Shown here: positions 12,701 to 27,700 of the stretch, piece by piece
Layout: each line of letters begins with the position of its first letter
Numbering within the stretch: the first letter of the stretch is position 1
Origin: Haliclystus octoradiatus
Lineage: Eukaryota > Cnidaria > Staurozoa > Stauromedusae > Haliclystidae
NCBI GenBank assembly: GCA_916610825.1
Contig: OU744450.1
Coordinates: 22,815,338-22,879,337 of the forward strand
Length of the DNA stretch: 64,000 nucleotides
Direction: 5' to 3'
Notes under the pieces: generated by a model
The model's database searches: none
What the model was told of the DNA's origin: nothing
What the model saw: only the letters and a program-made list of their open reading frames with translations
Program-made: the position numbers and the translations under genes

Positions 12701-15700
12701 CATGAGCCATTCACTCCATGAACTTTTCATGAATGAAATTGTGAACTGTTCATGAACAATTCAGGAGGTTCATGAACAGTTAATGGATTTAACAAATATT
12801 TTCGCCAGGGGGAATGCGCGAATAAATTGATAGCATCATATGAATGCAACATTCAAGGTATGATTAGATTTACCTCAAAGGTGAAGTATAGATTGATAGC
12901 ACTTGCGTGTTTATACACAATTCACTTCTACCTGATGGATATAAATATTAAAAATACTAAATCAAATTCATGTAACTTGATGGGTTACACAAAGACAGAT
13001 AATTGTGTGTTCTGTCAACTATTGTGTGACCATCCATAGGAGTAACTAGGTATCTTAAAATGAAATGAATATATGCAATAATAATTTATTGCAGATTTCA
13101 TCAAGGTTGGAGATCAAAAAGAAAGGTCATAGCTCAATTTATCTTATAAGAGTTATATAACCACTTACAAGAAATATATAAGAATATATTAGGGAAGTGT
13201 TCATTAAGCTTTAATGGACTAATTTCATGAACTTTCAGAAATGCAGCTGTTTTATGTGATATACGCAAGGCATCACATTGTGTAACAATAGCGATAACAG
13301 TGTATGTTTACTGGTTGAGTGCTTTTTTCAAACAAACAAGTTCAATCCAACTTTCTGTGGGTAGAATACATTAATATTATAATTTGTTTTAAGCTTTTGA
13401 TTGGTGAAAAAGCTTTCGATTGGTGGAAAGCGTCAAGATAATGTAAAGTATTCAAAGGAAAATACAATATTTGAAGCTCAGCTGTGTCATAGCCTGATAA
13501 AATCATTCTGTGGACTGTTTGTCTTTGACACAGTAAAATCAATATATCACATATGATATTGTTATTTCAAAATATTATGAACATTGAAACTCATTTTGCG
13601 TAAACTGTGGACAGTTAATGAATTCATCTTTTATGAACTGATGCAAAAAATTTGTTAATGTGAAATCAGAATAGGCTTTGACTGTTCAATAACTTGATTC
13701 ACTGGTTTCATATTAACATGAGTAATAATGAGTATATTAAGCAAAGGAATTGAAGATAAGCTGTATTGTATTGAAGTAGTTTGTCATTACATATATCAAA
13801 AACATACTTGATTTCAAAAGCTGAATTCCTTTATCCATAACATCAAGAATTTGAATATTAGACTATAATAAAAACAAATAAAAGAAGACGTAAAATCAAT
13901 TGAGCGACATAGGGAACAATGAAATTGTGTGCTTAGCGTTTCTTCCTGCGAAAACAGTTCCGGAGTTCATGAACGTTGAATGGACTTAATCTTCATGAAC
14001 TGTTCATGAACTGTCAACGTATAGCAAACACCATGTGAATAGCAAACACGTATAGCAAACACCATGTGAATATGTGATCCAACCTTATCAAAAAATAATA
14101 AATACCCACTTACAGCATCGAGCAGTGATGGGTTCTTGTTCAAAACTTTGCCTGCAAACAAAATGAATGTATTGTGACGTATTGTGACGAATTGAGGCCA
14201 ATCGGCATATACATTTAGCTACATGCCTACACACATTCTGTATTTATACTGCAACACCTTTAAACAAACAAGTAAAATAAAGTAATGTAGACGGTTTTAT
14301 CCTACCGAAGGCACCCGTACCACTTCTATTTCTAGATGAGTGGCTTTTTTCGCTGAGAGCAATGATCTTAAAAGCTCTTTGTTGATCTCAGCCGCGACAC
14401 TGCAGATCAATTTCAACAGATTTCATGGCAGATAGGTCTTCATTGTCAATGCGCAACGATGCGCCGCAGCTACTCACAATGCAGTTCCCTCTGGACCATT
14501 CCGTCCGCCATCCTCAGATGGAACTCATTTGATGTTTCAGATAAAGTCAAGGCTGAGTTGACCTTAGGGGGATTTGAACCATAGTCGATCAGATATGATC
14601 CGATCTGAAGTTCGGTTGCTCTGCCATCTGAGCTAATCCCACAAACAAGTCAAGAGTTAATGAATGAATCTTAACTTTTCATGAATGTGTTAAATGATCA
14701 ATGTTTATGAATTGCAATAAAAATGGAATCATCTAATATCAATGATCTATTCATGAAATTTTCAATATTTTGTTCAAAGATCTACAAATCATGACTGCAC
14801 AAATCACTTCAGTAATCAAAAATGAAGATTTCCATACTAGCAAATTTACAATAGACACAATTCATACAAATGAATAAATTTAATCAATACATTTAGTCAG
14901 TGAAATGTGTTCTATTAAACATTAAAAAAGCAACAGAATAACACTTTCGCTTAGACATAAATTTTGACTAATGTAGAATTTATTGGTTCAAGTGTTTGAT
15001 TTTTACTGTTAAGAAAATGTGGATAGCCTACATGTGTCAAGAAAAATTTTAATTGTAAACCATACCTATTAACACAATAAAACCATACAATTTAAAAGGT
15101 TTATGAAAGAGGATCAAGTAACAAATTTTGAATTTTATTTTCTCCATCTGAATCAAACAAACGACAATATGTTGCTGCAAGTAAGGCACAAAACCAAAAG
15201 GTTGAATTTGATGTGGTTATTGAAATAATGATCATTCTTTGTAAATGAGTGATTGTAAGTCCTTCTTTTCTGTAAGTTTTAAGGTCTTCTTGAGTTGTAT
15301 CTAGTGATGTAGGCCTACTGGTAAAATTTAGGCATGCTTACATCAATTTAAATAAATTGTAAAATAATAATGAAGACTTACTCAAGGTTTCTGTGATTTG
15401 GTTAAACAATACAACATTAGCCAGACAATTGTCATTGCTACTTGGACAATCTAAAGTTAGAAATAAACATGAACAGTCCATGAAAGTCTGTAAAATTTAT
15501 GAAATGTTCATGAGCTGTTCAGAAACAGTTCAAGAATCAATGAACGGTTCATGAACTCATCTAATTTTTTTGCACAGGCAGGCATTTCACTATGGATAAA
15601 AGTTTCATTGATAAATTGATAAGGGAATTTGTAACGGAAACTGGGACTTAAAATTTACAATTCGACTTTGGTTGATTTTAAACCTTTGCCTGAAGCCCTA

Positions 15701-18700
15701 AACAAATTTCATACATTTATAAACTATCTATGAACATTTTTCTTCTGTCCAAGAAACATTTGTGGACATATCGTCAAAATGGGTCATCCAATGTCCATAT
15801 ATATTGGGAACTACTTCTTATCAAATTTCAATGGAAAATAATGAATCTTACAGTTTTGCAACACCATTCTGAAACCCACAAGAAGTTGAATATAATGCCG
15901 TAAGCAAGTAGTTTGTTTGGAATTATTACCTTGTGATAAAAATGACATCAATTTCTCCGCATGACCATCCATCATATCTTTAACAACAGCGTCTATCTAA
16001 TGAAGAAACAGTCCATGCATTAAAGGGGAAATTTCTCAAGCATTGAATCACAGACATATTTTATTGAACATATTTTTGAATTTTTTGAAACTGGAGTATA
16101 AAAAATGGGATTGGTAGGAGCGTCCGAACTGCATATAGAGTATCTTAATATGCTGGTTTGATATTTGTAAATCTGAAGCTTATGTCCTTGACGCAAGTGT
16201 TTGCATATAAAAGCTAAGAAGCCATATTGACATTTTTTCCAAACAATTTAAAGACATAATTATCAAGGAAATAAATTAATGAAACATAGTTTGCAATAAT
16301 AGTCAACTGAAAGCAGCAAAAAAATAAGACAATTGAAAATAAAAGTTTTGTAAATTCTCTTTTGATAGGTTACGTTTTATACATTGAGTGATTAAGCACA
16401 TAAGTAAGTAATTCGTTGAGTATCAACCTACTAAACATATACAACCCTTCCCATGTGAAAAAGGCCATGAAATCATGAACATGCAATTGCCCTAATGTTC
16501 ATGAAAAGTTGGGCAATTTCAAGTTCATGAACCCGTTACATGAACTGTTTATGAACGTCGTCCATGAACTTGTATTTGTAGAGGAGTGGCAGTAGACCCA
16601 GCAGTTTCTAACCACTAGCCCATTCAATTTGTTATCCATTCAATTTGTTATTACATCGATTTGATCAATCATAAGTTTCCAATTCCATATAGATTTAATT
16701 AATTTTATTTTGGCTTGCATGTTGCGTCTTTCATTAATTTCCAAAATGTTGGACCCCGCCTTTCCCCGTACATCACAAGCGTGAAAATTTGCCAGAACAA
16801 TAACATCAAACAAATTGCCGTTGTGCAGGATTCTGCACAACGCTGTACGGAAGATATAAGTCCCGCTTACCAAATTGCGGCATATCAAAGCGGGACTTAT
16901 AGATCAGTCAAGTACAAACTTTGATGAAGTCAAGGCCTTTGAGGGGCTTTAACTACAGACCATCGTATCTCGAGTGCGATTGCTATGACATCTGAGCTAA
17001 CCTCCATTATGTGAATAAGAAATATATGGGTATCTGAATCTTAATTCATGTGTAATCTATGTGTACTTACCACATTGCTAAAACATGAATAAACTTCTAA
17101 ACATTTCTCATTTGATGTAGCGGAATTGTTGACCTTCTCGATGCAGAATCTAAATAAATGCAGACGAAAAACAAAAATGCTGACTAGAATTTCAAATCAT
17201 GCTAGCTTCTAGATTTCTTTCTAATTTTAAATTTAAATTTAGGAATCAAATTTGGAAATAAATTGAACTTTTATGATTTATTGGCCAAACTCCAACAAAA
17301 AAAACTAAAAAGATTCAAGAAGGCTAAACCTGTTGTCGACACTGCATACAGCTAGTGATAATTAGTTTAAATGAAGTCATTCCTCTGTGAAGTATAAAGT
17401 ATGGACGCTACATTAGCTTAATTTTCATGAGAGAAAGAATACATAAACATTACATGAACAGTTCATGTCAAAAAGTCCAACAGAATAAATCAAAAGTTCA
17501 AAAAGCCCATAAATGCAAGAGCCATTTATTTACACGAGTTGGGGCATTCTTTCATGTGCCGCTCTCAGCTCCAATCACATTGCCAGTCACATATTTTATG
17601 GACGCAATTTTTGCTTCGTCAATCTCAGGCTCGCAAAATTTGGACAATAGTGCACAAAAATAAAATCATGAATTCTTCAAAATTTTTATTCAATGGAACG
17701 AAAATGGCAATTTTCAAGCCCCAACAGTTGAGTGTCCCAACTAATAAATTAGTGATTAAAGTGATTTAAATTGTTGTATTTTTAATTTGATCATGATGTG
17801 CAGCTATATTTGCTAGTTGCCACTCAAAGTAAAGTAAAGCAAGTTAACACCAACTTAATTTGATGTGCTAGCTAATCAGTTTGTAGATATCATACCTTAA
17901 CATATCACAAAACATACTGAGCAAGTGAGATATATCAGCATTAGTAGGTAACATTTTTGAAATCTATTATAAAAATATAAAACAAATAATTATAGTTAAG
18001 CATAAATTATGTAATATAGAAGTGCATGTCATTCCTACAGTTGGTGAACTATATGGACCACGTAAAGTTATGTAGCTTGAGCTTTATTCAAAAAGTTGAA
18101 TCATTAAATAGAGAAATTACTAATATCGAGCAATATTCTATTGGTCGAAGACACAAATAAGGTCGAACGGCGGTAAATTCTAAACTATATCGCCTCACTC
18201 TGTGTTTCTAACCGCAATAGCGGAATGTGTAACCGCTTTATGTCTCTAACCGCTATGCCGAAAAAATACAACAGATAATTTCGTTATTTATACATTGAAA
18301 CACATAAATTAATTTTCAACTTATAATTATATTTTCCAAAATTGACCTGGTAATTTGACTAAAACAGTCATAGATCTCAGGCTTCATGGATATCAGCAAG
18401 TATGTCCTCGGCAGACCTTGTCCTTGTTCATATAATCAGCCGATGTTTACCTCGACTTCGATCAATAGATGTTACATATTCACCTGAATAACATTTCCCC
18501 ATAAAAATCTCAACACTTTCATCAGCCTTGGTGAAGTTGTTTCATTGCTCTGAATTATAAAAAGAAAGCCTAAAATGAGATTTTTTATATGCTACACTAA
18601 GTTGAGGAAACACAAAACTGAAACATGTTCATGAACCATTTGATGTTGTAGTCTACCTATAGTCCTGAGTATGAAGAAGGTAAGAAGGTATAATTATTAA

Positions 18701-21700
18701 ACATGATTAATCAAACACAAACATTAATGATAAACGACTGCTGTATAGAAAATATTTCAGGAACTTCGCAATGAATTAGTAGAATTTTGAGGCACAATTT
18801 CAACAGTATGAGCAAGTATGATCTAGATGAATTACAGTCAAACCTGTTATAGCGGTCACTCTTGCAATGTCTAAAATAGGATTTTCTATTGAATCAAACA
18901 TGTAAATAAAGGCCACCTATCTATAGTGGTCAATTTATCTACGTCTTGTAGTTGGCCGTTATATATAGGTTTCACTGCACAAGAAATGTTTTAATAAACG
19001 TTTTATTTCAGACATCAAATTTCATCAAGCATTAAAATTATCTTCTAGTAATGATTTGCTTTGTTAAGTTAGCTGTTTCTCTACATAGATTTGATGCACC
19101 AGATTAACATATCAGGGCCCCTAAGCACTCTGGGGCGATTCCATCGATATTTTCGAATAGGGCATCAACATCCACTCAAAGTTTGATCAATCATTATTTC
19201 TTACAAATAAAGAGTGTCAAAAAGAATCCCACAAAGTAAAAATATTCACAATAATTCAAAATATAATTAAATTACAGCAAGTTTAAGGTCCGTGTCTGAC
19301 TGACATGGACGCTCGCCATTTTGCCAATTGGAGATGAACATTTGCAGATTTCTGCGAAGTGTTGGCATAAAGAAGAATAAAATCACACTCATCATGTTCT
19401 CAAGATATTATACTTCACAAATGTTATTCATTTTATTAAATACTTTCAAAATATATAAGGCAATAAACAAATGTTTCTCGGGTCTGACTGACAAGATTTT
19501 GTGTCTGACTAACCTCTCCGAAGCAGTTTGTGTCTGACTGACATAACTTGACATAAAACACAAGTAATACACTTTTATTAAAACTTTTATATATTCGTTC
19601 CAAATCTATAATCATCATGTAATGTAAATTGGTTGTTCTTTTTGATCAAAATGTAACACACATACAGATGATATTCCAAACAACAAGGCCAAGTGAACTG
19701 CCATTTCCATTTCGCATGCGATAAAACAGTCAACACACATGACTAAATATTGACGACAGCAACCTCAAATTACCACGTGGTGTGAAGTGTCCAACATAAC
19801 GGGTAGGCACTCACACGGCTTCTTTGATTACATGATCTTTACGGCATTAGCTTTGAAATGCCGACTGTTGCGCTTAGATCGTAACTGTCCGTATGAATAT
19901 TTCTGTCAGTCAGACACGCAGATTTAAAGGATGACGTTGAAGAAAATAACATTATTTCCTGCCAAATATGCAAATTAGCTACTTTCTGTTTTGCATACGA
20001 AGGGATTTAGTGATCAAGTGTCACGCTGTGGAGTGAACAAAACATTTAGGTCTTGTTCAGGTCTGACTGACTGCGGCCCGAAGTGATCCAAACATTTATA
20101 TAATTTCAAGGTAAAATACACTCATTATTCTTTATTTTTACTACTTAATAATACAAAGCAAGTGAATTCATATCGATTGATGTAATCTTTGTTAGAAAAT
20201 CATGAGAAGAAAAACGTGAAAGTTCAAGTGTTAGTTTGTTGTTGTTTTCATAAATTAACGAGCGGCCACCTTGACGCTCTATCTAAAACATTCATTTTAT
20301 CCACATCGGATCAATCTAACATATATATAATGATGGTAAAAGTATCTATTTTAAAGAAAATAATTGATTTTTGTCTTAATTTTTTGCTTTATTTTTGACG
20401 ATTGAAAAATTTTTGGTTTCACCTCTGATGGAATCGCCCTCTGTTTACAAAGGGCCCTGAAGTCGATCTGGATGTAGCATAGGGAATAAATGTGGCAAAC
20501 ATGGTACAACGTTTTAATTTATTCATCGAGTTTGGTGAATATTTATAATTTTTTTGCATCTTTTATTCAAGTGATTCAACGTCTGTTCGAGCAATTGATT
20601 GTCATCAACACAAGCTGTTGTAGAATAAAGGTGCTACAATTTGACATTTTCATTGTTACAGTAATTAAGGGAATTGCCCAGAATCCTGCAAAAAACAGTT
20701 CAGGAGTTCATGAACAGTTCATGAACAAATCATGAACGTTAAATTGCCCCAAATTTTCCTGAACTGTTCATGAGCTGTTCATGAACTGTCTGTGAGGGTT
20801 CATGAACTGTTCATGAACAGTTCAGGAAAATTGGAGCCAATTTACGTTAATGAACTGTTCATGAACTCCTGAATTGTTTTTCGCAGGGAAACCATTCAAA
20901 CATGCAGAAGATGTAGTTGTGAAATATTCAAGAGCGTTCTTGTTCGCAAAGATCACTGTTTGGTTTTATTTTTACATTTGATTCTAAAGAAAAGTATATC
21001 CAAGAGCTAATGATTTATACTGTATTCGAAAACAAGAATATTTAAAATAATTGGATACTTCAAGGCACAGTTAATCTCAAAATTGGGCACATAAAATTGA
21101 TTACTTAATTCAAACAGTAATTTTAAATTTTGAAATCACACAATTTTACAAATTGATTGTTTTAAAGGGACATGACAAAACAAAGGGTCCTTGAGGTGAA
21201 GCTAAATACAGCTTAAAGGGTTAATTCAGAGCTGGCAAGTATGCAGTATGCAAATGAAATTCTATAAAAAGTGCCAACTTACAACACAGAAGTCCTCCAT
21301 CTTTGCAATACTAGCTTTACATAAGCTTGTAAAAGCCTTCTCTAATATATTATCATCATCTAGCAAATCAAACTTTTCTAGAAATCTGAAAATTTCAAAA
21401 ATAATATATTTACCATTTATAATGATAAAAACGTAACGAGAATCAAGAAGAAATTAGATTAATGAAACAAATTGAACAATTAAGTCATCTATCAGAAAGC
21501 GCTCGCTTATCTTTGCCAATTCTATCCTATCTTGGAATATGTGACACAGTGAAACCTGTATATAACAGCCATCCATGAGAGGCAGATAAATTGACCACTA
21601 TACACAGGTGACTTTTATATAAAGGGTATATTCAATGAGAAATATGGGAAAATGGTAACAATTAGAGTTTACAAGAGTGGAAATAGTCTGAAATCCACTA

Positions 21701-24700
21701 AAAGTCTGAAAATTCTCATGTATGTATAATGGCCAGAAATAAGTACTTATTCCTGCTTATCAAAGAGAAAATATTGGATATAAAGCTGAACTAATTTGAA
21801 AAATATGAAAAATAAAATTTCAATTTTACGTTTTTATGTCAGTAAAATTACTCTAACGTTTATCTGAAAAGTTGAGGTTTGCAGAAGGTAAAACGTTTTG
21901 TCGGACACTGCTGCTTATGTATGATTATCGTCAATAGTAAGCAAAATAAAGAGGGAACAGACCTTTTGATGGTTTTCCATGTATTAACCATAGGCGTTGC
22001 ATCAAAACCATTTAAAACATCACATATATCAAGCAAAAGATTGAAAGCTAAAATGAAATGATATTCAATTCAGGTATAAAAATATATAGTTCTTCAGCTA
22101 GTTAAAGATTGACTGGCTCAAGTTCACTGCATTCTAAACGCCAACATTTTACGGTACGTGAGAGATTTATCAGTTATCATAATATATAAAGGTCCGTTAA
22201 TAACAGGTTGTGAGATAAAAATCATGTGAGTCAGATCAGATTTCCTGATAATTTGACTAAGACTAAGAACCACCTGTAATCCTAAACTGATCAGATCCAA
22301 ATTTTGAGATTAAAAATCCATCCAATCCAATCCAAACATTTTCATCAAAAATCTGAAAAAATTTGAAATTTTTAGAGGCCTTCCTTTTAAAGATTTTTAA
22401 GATTCCATCTGAAAACAGAAAGTCAATCTGAACGCAATCAATAATCCAATTGGAACGTATAGGATTCAAATCAAATTTTCACACTTTTATTGTAGGAGTT
22501 GAGCAAGTTGACCTCAGTTGAACAGTTATTGGTGTAATCAGCCTGCAAACTTCAAATCTTGGTCAATAAACAAAACTTATATTCTACATACCATACTTTG
22601 TGACATCATCAAAATGTTCCTTCGCGGCGTCTTCTTTTTCATACACTTCAAGATTTTCCAGAAATACCTTATAATAAAATAGCAGAAAGGTAAAAAAATC
22701 TATTTTATAGTTCAACATACTTCAGTTTAATCATGAAGAAATTGTAAGACTTTGGCTCGATGTGAGAGAGACAGAAAAAGCAACAACAATGTAAGATCTA
22801 CATTTTAATAAGGCATGATCAATGTTTACAATAGAACTAACAACAAACTACAAAAGTGTTTTATTTATGAAAATTCAACAATGCGTGATTGATCTATACA
22901 ACGTAAACAATCATGCAGCGATACGGAAACAAAAGATTCGCATAACAACACAATAACAAACTAATCAACAGAGCATAAATATCATATCACAAACAAATAC
23001 TTCTTAACAACACGTATTACAACAATCTAAATATTACAATTCATCCAGATATATAATAATAAAAATCTCACAACAAACCAAAACATACCCATCACACATC
23101 ACCCAATAAAAATTACAAAGTCAACTATTGATAAATTTAAATTCAACCAATACAAACAACCAATAAATAAAATTGGTTGAAACAGATTTTATGTTGCAAG
23201 ATGACTCATAAAATCTTAACAAAAGGTCCTGGGACTAGTTCCAATGGAAATTTTTTCCTAATTTTTGACATGCCTCTTCGGAAACAGATCAGGAGATCAT
23301 GAACTATTCATGTATGTTAAATGGCTCAATAATTTTCATAAACATTCCATGAACCCCTGTACTGTTTTCTACAGGAATTCAGTTGTCTCTAAGTTAGATA
23401 CTGATAAATCTAGATTGTTTCCATACCCATAATATACTAGATGAAAAGGGTCACCTTTTGTGCCAAAGATTTGACGACTATGCTGGGTCCATGGGGTAGT
23501 GTTTTATTATCTTTGCAGTTTATGATATTGAATTCGCTTGCTTCAAGAAATGTGGATTCAAGAATCAATGTATAAGATTAAATTTAGCATTTATTAAGTA
23601 TATTCTTAAATTGATTTTGTTGACATCTTGGTTTTGCTGTACAGTCGAATCTGTTATAGCGTTCACCTCTATACAACGGCCACCTGTCTATAGTGGTCAC
23701 TCTTAATATGTCTAAAATAGCATTTTCTATTGAATCAACCCAATAAAAAAGGCCACCTGCCTCTAGTGCTCTGTTTATCTATCTCTCATAGCTGGCTGTT
23801 ATATACAGGTTTCACTGTACAAGTGGTAATGACTTGATTAATAGAATCTGACTCGAATGTTGGATAATTACATTCACATCAAAATAGACCTATAAAAAAA
23901 TGTTATGCTACACACTGCTAAGAAAGTGTATCTGTTATGAATGAGTTACCTTTTGTAGCTGATATGTAGATTTAAATAATATTGAAAGATCAGATGAAAA
24001 TTTGTTGAATTGATTATGCTGGCCATATAAAATGCGACTTTCCTGAAGAAACACAAACATCAAATGCAATCAGTATAACTTAAACAACTTATCATAAAAT
24101 AATGAATAGCATAGCAGGAATGTATTCCATTACAATTAAAAATCATTATAATATACAAAGTATCATTTTATTTAACGTTATGACTTCTAAATGACGTTTA
24201 ACAACGTTCTGCTTTCATTTCAACGTTTAACGGCCTAATTTACATAAACTCTTCATAAATGATGAAACGTGAAATTTGATGAACAGTTCATGAACAGTTC
24301 ATAAAATAATTCATAAAATTTGGCCCAACCATTTGAAGTTTATGAACTGTTTAAATGTGTTTATGAACAGTTCATGAACTTTTCATGAAAGTTTGTGAAG
24401 TTCATAAATTCAACTAATTTTTTCGCAAGGGTAGTGATTGAAAAATAAAAAGAACTAGAAATGAGTTATTAGGTAACACGAGTTTATTTTTTCAATTCTT
24501 GAATGTTCAATGAAGTGTTCAGAGTAGGCCCTATGTTATGGTAGATCATTCAATCCAAAATCAAATATTTCCTTGAGGCCCAAATTATGAACTCTTCATG
24601 AAACTTTCATGAACATTTGGGCAATTTTATGTTCATGAAAACACATGTTCACACATGACCTATGTTCACAGAGATGGGATTTGAAATTAACTAGTCAATG

Positions 24701-27700
24701 ATTAAGGCCAGAGTCCAAGAAAAGTAGGAATCCTGGAATCCTAGATTCCGGATGGCTAGAGCAATGTCAAAAGAAAATTAATAATTCTTTTGATTTATTA
24801 CTCAAACCTCAACAACAAAAAATTAAGAAGAAAATGTTGAAATGCCTCTAGGATTCCAGAAGACTTAACCTTTTACTCGACCCTGATTATGGTATATAAA
24901 CTAATTACCTTGCAATGAAGATATGATTCTTTAATGAACTCCATAATGAACTCAATCATTTTCTTCTGATGAACAATTGTGTTTACAGTTTCACCATTGA
25001 GTTGTATGATTGAAAGTAAATGATTACATGTCTCAATTGCCAACTAACAATCACAATAATAAACAATAAAACTAAGGTAACCACTCTTGCGATATGAGTT
25101 AATGAACATGAATTTTGTTCATTTGCTCATGAACTAGAATTGAATATTTAATAAACTGGTCATTGCCAATCAAATAAGAATTTTACAGCGCGTTAACAAA
25201 AAAAGCTGCAAAACAAAAGCATATTTAGGGCAGAAGATATTTTGCTCTAAGGAATTATGTTGAAAGTAGGCTATACATGGTTATTGTTCAACATTTGAAA
25301 GAAATGTATTATCTATTTAGAACATGATTCAAATTTATTCAGTAGACAACTGATCAATAATTCATTATACAGTGTCTGGCGTTTTGCTTCAAGTGTCTGG
25401 TAGTACACTCATACAGTGACCACCTTCTAACCAGGAAGAATCTGTGAACGGTTTTAGTCAAAATATTACATTTGTTCGCCAAGCAGACCGCAAATACAAA
25501 AGTTAAAAGTAGCCTACTATATTTAAAATTTATTGATGGGTCATTGCCCCGCTGCCCTACTGCTAGAGGCCCTATAGCTTTTGCTTGGAAATGATATATG
25601 ATATATCGAAACGTTGGGATTCTAACAGTTTACCCTTGTCGCTATCCTTTACTTTAAAATAAAAATATAACAGAGGCAGTAAAAAGTGAACTTCTATATG
25701 CCTATTTTATATTTTGAAAAAAAGTGTTAAGAAAGTTTGGATATTGAAATTTAATATTGCTTACATTTTTTAATTAGATGCCGTTTTAGCTCCAGGGGGA
25801 AAGGTACTAAGGTAGCTTGTCAATCTCTAGAAGTAGTGATGTAACAATGTCTCAGGGTGTTTATCCATATTAGGTAATTATCATACTGCTAAGGTCCGAG
25901 GTTCTAGCTAATTTTGGGAAAGTTGGGTAGGCCTAGCTGTTACGGCGCACCTAATTTTGTGTTCTAGTCATTCTTTGAAAGGGGCGAAAGCTATCAAACG
26001 CATTTGCATTTATCTGCGCTTTATGATATGCACATGCCTGTGCTTAAATGCTTCAATGCTTTGAGTGATATTGTGAAAAGTATTTTTATTATAATTTTAT
26101 AAGTTTATTGGTTGTTATTGTCTTCAATTGATTCCCTCCCATCCTTCCCGTAATTGTTTTTTTTTTTCATTTAGGTTAATTACCGTAGGTTCTCAAGTTG
26201 GTAAGTGTTGTCAGGTTTGAATTCATTATGTATTCATTACGTGTAATTTGCACTGATTATCAGTGTGACGGGTGCTTGGTTGGATCGGGATCCACGCAGG
26301 AGTCGGAGAGTGACAGGTTCGTCATAGCAAGAGCAGCATATAACAAGCATGTAGAAGTTAAATGCATAAAGCCAGCTGAGAGATGCGATAAAAGCATATA
26401 GCAAGCATTTATCATCAAGCATATAGATGTTATTGAAGCTTATTGGTTGTGCATATAAATATCTAAATAGAAGCATGTAAATAGATATCCCATCAACCAA
26501 GCACCTAAGCCAGAGCTCATCATCGGATGAGTTTAATCAAATATTGATATTAAGATTAAAAAAGTTTCAATATAGGCGGGATTTTACACTTTCTTATCAA
26601 ATCAAATTTTGATAACTCATGCAACAAACACTTCAGGAGTTCATAAACAGTTCATGAAAATTGGGTCCATTCAACGTTCATAGACTCCTGGAGTCATGGG
26701 CTGTTTTTTTGCATGAAGAATTACCTTTAGACATTCAGCAATGATATCTTTGTTCTCATTATCATTAGGAGATTCAATAACGCTTTTCTCTAAAGCCAAA
26801 AATATCTGAGATGCAGCCAACATCTTCTGGAAAATTGGAAAATCATGATAACATTATGCATATCTTGAAAATAACATTTTAAATAGCAATGATGATGATT
26901 TCTGAATAAATGATGAATGTTCAAAATATATGCATGCATAAAAATTGCATGTATTTTATGAACATTTATATAGAAGAAGGGTTAACAAAGCATGGATTTG
27001 GGTATAGCGTTTAATTAGTTCAAATCTATATGGAGAAAACCATTGAAACGATCATTTGATATACTGTATGATCATGTAGAGGCAGGGTCCGACAAAAGTG
27101 GGGATTCTGGGATCCTAGATCCCGAAAGGCTAGACAAAATTCAGAAGAAAATTGATGTTTTTAATGATTTATTGGTCAAACATCAACAAAAAAATTCAGA
27201 AGAAAATGTTAAAATGCCTCTAGGATTCCAGAAGGCTAAACCTTTTGTCGGACCCTGTGTAGAGGTCTGCGAATCCTAGCCTAATACGAACAAACCCATC
27301 AGATTTTTGTCAGATTTGGATTGGATTAGATATTGTTGGATCAGATCAGTTTACTTATATCAATTTCGGATAGGATTTTCTTGAAAATATGAATGAAATA
27401 AAAAAGATATGAAAAATTTGTGCTATGAGGAACCAAACACTATGAGATTCATCAAAATAATAGGTATAATTGTGAGCAAGCAGCATCATTTAGATGTGGG
27501 TCGGAATGTTTCAGATTGATAAGCTCATGGTCTAGACAAGAAGACTATTTCCACATGTTGGGCTTGGTTGGTAAGTTTGCAAGAGTTTGTAATTTGGTAT
27601 TTTACCCTTACCAAGCATCATTCAGACGAGGTTCGGAACTCTTTCAGATTGACAAGCCCTTGGTCTATACAAGAAGAGCATTTCCATATTTTAGATTTGT

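Larger units (their letters stand above)
15997..21282. other. Large FIRRM-like intron(s), 5.3 kb
   Basis: Between exons ending SIAKMEDFCV and starting IDAVVKDMMDG. The human protein has several tens of extra residues here, so one or more exons are probably hidden, but none could be placed. It contains a degraded family A copy (16445-16583), SINE-1b, a family B copy and a 1.35-kb hAT-like element. Confidence 0.55.

Noticed and set aside
14565-14641. tRNA gene on the minus strand
   Set aside because: A and B boxes are present but the acceptor stem does not close and a conserved SINE body follows.
26198-26500. Open frames on both strands near 26.2-26.5 kb
   Set aside because: Overlapping frames in repetitive AAGCATATAGA-like sequence; no domain.
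27043-27279. Plus frame of 78 codons
   Set aside because: It is a family C transposon (27083-27257) read through.
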